Source: Elysia marginata
Lineage: Eukaryota > Mollusca > Gastropoda > Plakobranchidae
NCBI GenBank assembly: GCA_019649035.1
Contig: BMAT01007328.1
Location: 17,409-41,786 of the forward strand
DNA: 24,378 nucleotides
Direction: 5' to 3'
The notes beneath the pieces are model-generated. The model was not told where the DNA came from, searched no databases, and saw only the letters and a program-made list of their open reading frames with translations. Made by a program: the position numbers and the translations under genes. Every line of letters begins with the position of its first letter. Positions within the stretch are counted from its first letter, which is position 1. Of this stretch, positions 19,010-24,378 are shown in pieces.

Positions 19010-19143
19010 ATAATGCCACAGCTAGTGAGGACAATCTTGAAGACCTGGAGCCTCGGTGACAGTATCTGTAGGATCCATGCTCTAACGCGCTCCATGCTCG
19101 CTAACGTCTCCGTCTCGACACTGGCCATCATCACTTTGGAAAG
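19010..19143 (+). CDS. Class A GPCR, second coding exon (end of TM2, ECL1, TM3 to E-R)
   Basis: A 134-bp internal exon encodes 44 residues plus the first two bases of an Arg codon. It follows the acceptor GGCTGTACAG and ends at GAA AG|GTAAGAG. It reads IMPQLVRTILKTWSLGDSIC at its start: the TM2 Pro, the ECL1 Trp of the W-x-(F/L)-G pattern and Cys3.25 of the conserved disulfide. TM3 follows with ANVSVSTLAIITLE, then Arg3.50 split by the intron. Counting from Asp2.50 in exon 1 to this Cys gives 27 residues, and Cys to Arg gives 25. Both match class A receptors without a gap, which fixes the acceptor at 19009 rather than the in-frame alternative at 19021. Position 3.32 is Arg, not Asp, so this is not a typical biogenic-amine receptor. 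The motif is ERx, as in several peptide-receptor groups. The exon has no internal start Met and is too short for ORF filters. A 70-residue minus-strand frame over it is a shadow. Confidence 0.92.
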
Positions 19144-19405
19144 GTAAGAGAAACCCAAGTCTTGAAGTCAAGTCCTTCAAATTTCTGATGATGAGAGCAG
19201 ATTGGCGTTCCTTGGGATCGAATGTGCTAGTGTGGCTGTCATTTGATCAAAGCTTGCCTTTGAAATAAAAGGTAAGAACCCAAGTCTTGAAGTCAAGCCC
19301 TCCAACTCAGGTAAATTCTGATGATGAGAGCAAATTGACGTCCCTTTGGGTCGAATGTGCTAGTGTGGCTGTCATTTGATCAAAGCTTGCCTTTAAAATA
19401 AAATA
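19144..19405 (+). repeat. 128-bp tandem duplication, two copies, starting at the splice donor
   Basis: Unit 1 (19144-19271) and unit 2 (19272 to about 19405) share GTAAG, ACCCAAGTCTTGAAGTCAAG, TCTGATGATGAGAGCA, TCGAATGTGCTAGTGTGGCT and GTCATTTGATCAAAGCTTGC in order, with a few substitutions and small indels. Unit 2 therefore begins with a second AG|GTAAGAA, a copy of the real donor. It also carries a CAG|GTAAAT word at 19308-19316. Confidence 0.9.
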
Positions 19406-19872
19406 TATTAATCTAGACTATACTTTGCCGCCTGTGTGTGTATTTTCATAGAAAGAATGTGGAATCAAATCTGGCTCTAGATTATATAACTAGAATAAAA
19501 TGAGTACATTGTGGTGAAATCTCAATTGATATCTCTAGATTAGGCCTTAGGTTTAGAAAGTAGCGTGGTCTTGTTCCAGAATCTAGCTCTAGATCAGCTA
19601 GGCGTCTAACTCTAGATCTCGAATCTATATCCTGGACTAAATATAATGTTCTCAAAGCATACTCTAGGTTGAAAAGTTCTAATTTTAATCTGTTTATATA
19701 TTTGGTCGATGATTTAATAACAAGGTAATTGGAAATTTACTGCTATCTTTGAATTAATTATTTTATTTATCTATTGATCTGCAAGTCAACTCCAAAAGGT
19801 ATTAATTTTGTCATTTTTCGCAGTTTTTTTTTTCAATTTTGGTAGCTTTTCTATTATATCCGCATCTTCATG

Positions 19873-19925
19873 TTTTTGCAAGTTTTTAGATTACTTTTTG
19901 CAAGTTTTTAGATTACTTTTTGCAA
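19873..19925. repeat. 22-bp tandem repeat, 2.4 copies
   Basis: The unit TTTTTGCAAGTTTTTAGATTAC (given here as positions 19873-19894) is repeated exactly at 19895-19916. A partial third copy lies at 19917-19925. Confidence 0.9.
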
Positions 19926-20730
19926 TATTAGCGAAGTCATGTCTTTTTACCTTAAAGATATGTTGCTTTAAATAGTTTTTACATTTTTTTCACTTCATGT
20001 CTAAATAATCATTGCTGCAACCTTAGAAAATTATAGTCTTAAAGGGCCAAATGCACATGGTACTAAAGGGAAATAATCCAAAAATGTACATAACCCTGCA
20101 AAGAGCTAAAAAATTCACGTTGACATACTTTATATCTAAGTCTTTGGCAAAACTGCACGCCAAACACGCGAGGACAGTAAGCTTGATATGCTAGAGGGGA
20201 CTTTCCCAACCTATCAATACATACCGGAAATCTAAGTTCTCAACGACAACAAATAATTGAAAAAAGTGAAGTCTGGTAGGCGAGGTTTTTGTTAAATTCT
20301 AATTGCATTACCGCCAGAGCGACAGAAATGTATTTTTCTTCCTTAGCTTTAGGAAAAAAAAAATCCCACGTGAAAATGTTTGATCTGCCATAAGCCTGTC
20401 TTGCTGTAATTTGTCATGTGATATTATTGATATTTTATAAATATCGGAAGGCTTTGGGTGCCACTTGCGCACTGCTGAAGCGGTCTTGTGATATTACAAG
20501 CAAAGAAGATCATATGGGAATTTATTATTCTTAAATCATAACTATTTTCAATTCTTACTAAGACGATACAAAAATACATGGGTAAAATATATGGAAAAAA
20601 AATCAATCTTAGATAGACTAAGACGTTTTAACATTTCTATTATGATCTTAAAATACACAGAAAAATTGTATTTTAGAAGGAGTAATTCGAGAAACGAATC
20701 ATAATATCGTCAGCGTAATATTTTGCTTGC

Positions 20731-20756
20731 GAAACAAACAAACAAACAAACAAACA
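20731..20756. repeat. (AAAC)n microsatellite
   Basis: Six or so uninterrupted AAAC units. The Lys/Gln/Thr-rich start of the open frame across it is repeat translation. Confidence 0.85.
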
Positions 20757-21247
20757 ACAAAACCAGCGGGCTTCCCAATTTTATCTTTATTTTCGCTCGT
20801 AGATTGCATGAAAAAAAATTATAATAACCGAACACAAATAGACTGCCTTGCGGTTTGGAACATTCTGGCATTACTTTTTTGTGTAGTAGAACTATATTAT
20901 GCTGACGTGTATTCTACATCAATGTTTGCCGAAATTGTATGCACGTGAACGTGCAATAAGTTTAGTCTAGCTTTAGCCTTATAGACTTAAAATAAGTCAT
21001 TGAAGGGCAGGTATCCTGTTTGTCGCGTTTGAGCTAATAATTCATGTCCTAAAAATGGTCTAGATCTGATCGTTCAAAATTAAGGAGTCATTATTTTGTT
21101 TGCGTAGATTTGTCTTCTTTCTTTTTATTTTTCGTGCTTGAAATAGAAAATATGCTAGCATTGAACTCTTAAAAGCTTTTTGCTCTCTTTGAAACTCTCT
21201 TTGATGTTTTTATTTTTTTTTCAAAGAAGGTGAGATAAAGTGCACTT

Positions 21248-21450
21248 TCAAAAAGTACGAGTAGAGAGATGAAATCCCTCGCATAAAATTATGAAAGAGC
21301 GATACCATTGATGATTATTTAACGACGTTATCCTGGCAATAGGATTTTGACAGTGTTGCCGCTTGCGTATAACATTGTCTGGAATAATTGTATGTAAAAC
21401 GGAATTACAATAGTCGTAAAGCTTAGACAATGACTATTAAAGTTTCTTAA
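21248..21450 (-). pseudogene. CR1/Jockey-like LINE ORF2 C-terminal scrap
   Basis: On the minus strand the frame reads LYDYCNSVLHTIIPDNVIRK, then QHCQNPIARIT and NHQWYRS. This matches the pattern LDYCNSLLYGIPDxxIxKLQxVQNxAARI..T...HWLP.R found after the reverse-transcriptase domain of CR1/L2/Jockey-type LINEs. Only about 60 codons remain and the typical HWLP continuation is degraded. It is a dead fragment and a third LINE type in the window. Confidence 0.6.
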
Positions 21451-24350
21451 AATGCCTTATTAAAAAAAACACAGTCGAACGCCAGAAAATAAATCTTGGA
21501 TTAAGACAAAATTGATACTGAAAAAAAAATTCATATTAAAATTAATTTAATACCAGTAAAAAAGTAAAAATGCCATGTACGGTAAAAAAAAACATTTTTT
21601 TTCCTAAGCAAATTTCAACATTGATGGAAAACGCGGAATTCTTTGAAAGATGAATAGCCTTATACACAAGGGATTACGCTATGTCATTCATCCTTTTGTC
21701 TTGTCTCCTTCAGCTTAAGGCAACTGATGTGTGTCTTAAAAACTAGTTTCTTGGCTTAGCTTATTACCACGCATCAAAATAACCCCGTCGAGAAATACAG
21801 CATATTTTCTAATGTATCATTAAGTAAAAATTTCATGTTTCCCCTCAATTTGAGGTTTCGTAATAACACATTAGAGAAAGGTCGGTCCAAAAAATGGTTG
21901 CTGTAAAAGATGTCTGTTTTTAAAAACAAGTGAACAATAGTTATACATTATCCTTTATTACTTAGCCTGAAAATCAATTTTTGAACCCTTGAAGAAATCG
22001 TTACATAATTTTATAGCTTGATCAATTTTTTTAATATCATGGGTTTGCAGACTAGCTGACAAAGTTTTTGAGCCTGCAAACTCAAAATCACATTGAAAAC
22101 TTCATCAGACTTAATTGACACCCCCCCCCCCGTTCCCTGTAACACACAAGCAAAAAAAAAAAACCAAACAAACACAAACTAACATATAAAAAAAATCAAC
22201 ACAGCGATATCTAAGTGCATGCATCCTGGAAACAGCCGATATATACAGAGCATCGCGGAGTGGCTTATTGGGAGTGAGATTGGAGCGAAAATTATCGTTC
22301 CAGTCTGCAAACTCTGTCTCTCTCTCTTTGAAGTCAATTGATTGCAGGCAAGAACAAAAGTTTTGTGCTCTATTCTCATTCCCAATATTAATGTTACTGT
22401 CTGCGGGGCAACGAGGACAAATCAGGTAAAGGTCAGATTTTATACATATTAAAATTATAACTTTTTCTAAAAGATTAATTCATGCCCACTTCGGATGATA
22501 AAAAAATGTAGCTCTAGCTTTTACATAATTATAATGAGGAATTTCACCACGAAGCAAAAAGAAATGTTTTTTATGTTGACATATTTTATTTATAAAAGGC
22601 TCCGACTCAAACCTACTTTGAGCGACTTGTGCCAGGTTCACCCAGGCTGCCTTACATTCACTGCACTAATTATTTTTTCTTTCCTTCCATGTCATCAACT
22701 TGATCCAGTTCTCTTTTTTATTCAACTATTCACACAAAATCTATCTTCTCGTTCTATTAAGCTTACGTGTACATCCGGTTTTTGCTTTAAATTCGTGATG
22801 ATTAAATCCACGGATAGAAAAAGATTTTAGAAAACGTAAAAGCGACTGAACAATAAATATGTCTGGTTTCATATAATTCCCATTGTTTTTTAGCCATTTT
22901 TTCTGCTCTATTAGCTTTTCCGCTACCAGTCCTCTTCCTTTAGAGCCTTCAAAATGCAAAAAAAAAAATATAGAGTAATTACGTTTGCGATTAGGTTTTC
23001 AGCACTTTGTAAATGTCGCTTGCACTTTGGCCTGCTATGATTCTGAGTGATGTACTTTACCGCAGTGATCAATTCAGAGAATTACTTGAACTTTTTTTTT
23101 TACTACTTAGGCACTAATGATTTTATTTCTTTAAAAGATAAAATCAACTGAACATGCAATAAAGTTGTAACATTTTACTTCGAGAGAGAAGGTTATACAT
23201 TTTAAAACTCAGGTCTAAAAGCCTTAAAGAAATTTTCCAAAGGCTCCCGCCCCACTTAAATAGGTAAACACGATAAGGGTGACTTACGTAAAGTAAGGTA
23301 AGAATTACCGATTTATGACTGCGAAAGGAAATCAGCCGATTTATGGGTAGAGCATAGTTTCGAAAAAACCAAAGTTGTCATAATTTTCAAAGCAATTTAA
23401 AAAGAGTTGACCCTCTGCAGAATGGTTCTGCCCTATACCTAGGTCATAACTTTGGAAACCTCAATCTCTCGGGCCTTCCTTCTTACAGAATTGATCTAGG
23501 CATCATTTCGTGTGTCTTGATAGGAAAAAGTCTTAATACTCAGCTTTAACAAAACGCTCTTAAACCACTTTTGATACACAATTCTACACAAATAGATAAA
23601 TGTAGATCAGAACCGTTGTCCTGCCTATGCAAGTTGTACTTATATCCCAACCTGACGTTTTCTACAATGTCATTGAAAGACTAATAACGTATATCCTAAA
23701 AGCATTTTTGTCTTTAGGCCGGGGGCTAAATATATAGCTGCAAGATTACATCTCTTAAACGTGTCTGTTATTAACTAAAATATATTTCTTTCCTCAAGAT
23801 TCAGGATGATTGATAGCCCTGTTGATGCGAAAGGTGGAAGGAAAACTTCCACAGAGCAATACAGAAAATTCGTTCCACTGTCTTGGCTCTGAGATTAAAT
23901 CAATTGATGCGTGTCTACTATCTAGGTGTACGCTTTACTTTTTTATAATGCACCAAACAACCCGGTTGAGAAAATGAGAGATAATAAAAAAAAATTTAAT
24001 TCATAATATAATGCAAGAAGAAAAGATAAAAGGAGAATACTCCTTTTAAACATCTAACATCATGTAATAAAGAGGAAAAAAAAACTACAAAAAAATCAAC
24101 AGAGTTTAAGGTTTACAGTTATATTTTTATCACTCTGTCAGGTTTCACTTTCACTTTGTCTTACAATGACTTTGATTGATAGACTTTTAATAGTCACCTA
24201 AGATTTTCTTTTACAACCTCCTTGCCGATATTCTAGTATCTTTTGCAGTAAGTGATGTATTGAGTATGCAAATTGTAACATTTACTACACAAAAGGGGTT
24301 TATACGTGTTACAGGTCGTGCCTAAAAGCTTCCACGAACTACAAGTACTT
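21451..24350. other. Unassigned intron 2 sequence
   Basis: AT-rich with many A/T runs, a C run at 22121-22131 and a slightly GC-richer patch at 22200-22425. The opposite-strand open frames at 22495-22830 (+) and 22741-22959 (-) show no motif I recognise. No TM4-TM7-like segment is present. Confidence 0.45.
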
Positions 24351-24378
24351 TAAACTAAGCAGTTCTTTTTGTCTATAG
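24349..24378 (+). other. Predicted 3' splice site at the window edge
   Basis: AAACTAAGC (24352-24360, branch-point-like) is followed by GTTCTTTTTGTCTATAG ending at the very last base. It agrees in strand with the receptor. The next exon should start with one base completing the Arg codon, then Tyr or a near equivalent, then TM4. Confidence 0.5.

Larger units (their letters stand above)
19406..21239. other. Unassigned intron 2 sequence
   Basis: AT-rich with frequent TCTAGA/CTAGAT words (19410-19625) and poly-A/T runs. Apart from the short tandem repeats listed separately, no gene, exon or element is recognised. The open frames around 20424-20606 (-) and 20727-20948 (+) have no domain content. 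Confidence 0.45.
19144..24378 (+). other. GPCR intron 2 (phase 2, at least 5235 bp, reaching the window end)
   Basis: The donor GTAAGAG at 19144 splits the Arg codon of the E/DRY motif. The last 16 bases of the window, TTCTTTTTGTCTATAG, form a strong acceptor with a CTAAG branch-point-like word about 25 bases upstream. The intron may therefore end exactly at 24378. I searched the + strand for TM4-TM7-like sequence in between and found none. Confidence 0.65.

Noticed and set aside
19010-19021. Alternative exon 2 acceptor four codons downstream (CCACAG ending 19021)
   Set aside because: It would shorten Asp2.50 to Cys3.25 from 27 to 23 residues and delete the TM2 Pro, so the upstream acceptor at 19009 fits better.
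18946-19158. 70-residue minus-strand frame
   Set aside because: It is the antisense shadow of the GPCR exon; the + strand reading has the conserved TM3 motifs and splice sites.
22348-22425. Candidate exon bounded by ATTGCAG and ATCAG|GTAAAG in receptor intron 2
   Set aside because: The frame continuing from the receptor phase is open, but it lacks the Tyr after Arg, a TM4 Trp or Pro and any GPCR resemblance. The splice words are probably chance.
22495-22959. Overlapping + (111 aa) and - (72 aa) open frames
   Set aside because: AT-rich, no recognisable domain, and they lie in the predicted receptor intron.

Overview
This is AT-rich animal nuclear DNA of accessory character. It has spliceosomal exons, tRNA-derived SINEs, several decayed LINEs and very long trinucleotide microsatellites. 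The repeat style, including a SINE body of a kind I associate with gastropods and bivalves, suggests a mollusc. This is recognition from memory, not a search, and no species can be named. Nothing is bacterial: there are no operons, and most long open frames are translated microsatellite, SINE or AT-rich noise.

The one host gene I can support is a class A (rhodopsin-like) G-protein-coupled receptor on the + strand in the right third. Its first coding exon (15651-15953) gives a glycosylated N-terminus, TM1 and most of TM2, ending at CAG|GTAAGG. A second coding exon (19010-19143) starts with an ATA codon, is only 134 bp and is easily missed. It supplies the end of TM2, extracellular loop 1 with its Trp, the TM3 cysteine and TM3 down to Glu-Arg of the E/DRY motif. 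It stops between the second and third bases of the Arg codon, a well-known old GPCR intron position. The spacing from the TM2 Asp to the TM3 Cys is exactly 27 residues across the predicted splice. The window ends on a good 3' splice site (TTTTTGTCTATAG), so exon 3 (Tyr of ERY, TM4) is predicted to start at the next base outside the window. TM4-TM7 are not seen here.

Layout: 1-440 purine-rich start; 445-582 one end of a probable pogo/Tigger-like DNA transposon or MITE; 1.79-2.11 kb SINE remnant of a second family; 2.27-2.57, 4.05-4.38 and 16.75-17.08 kb three copies of one tRNA-derived SINE, all + strand, with target-site duplications; 3.20-3.28 kb tRNA-like SINE head on the minus strand; 3.54-3.83 kb CT tracts; 4.4-8.7 kb mostly featureless AT-rich DNA with two perfect CRE palindromes; 8.73-8.94 kb a 52-bp direct repeat; 8.98-10.18 kb a decayed LINE reverse transcriptase on +; 10.18-11.33 kb an (AGT)n tract with a 487-bp higher-order repeat; 11.44-11.93 kb CT/CTGT repeats; 11.93-12.32 and 14.82-15.23 kb more AGT/AAT tracts; 15.55-24.38 kb the GPCR gene. 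GPCR intron 1 holds an AAT/AAC tract, a SINE and an antisense LINE. Intron 2 holds a 128-bp tandem duplication copying the splice donor, a 22-bp repeat and a CR1-like LINE scrap.

Only the GPCR looks functional. The rest is repeat-derived DNA around it; no multi-gene system is visible.
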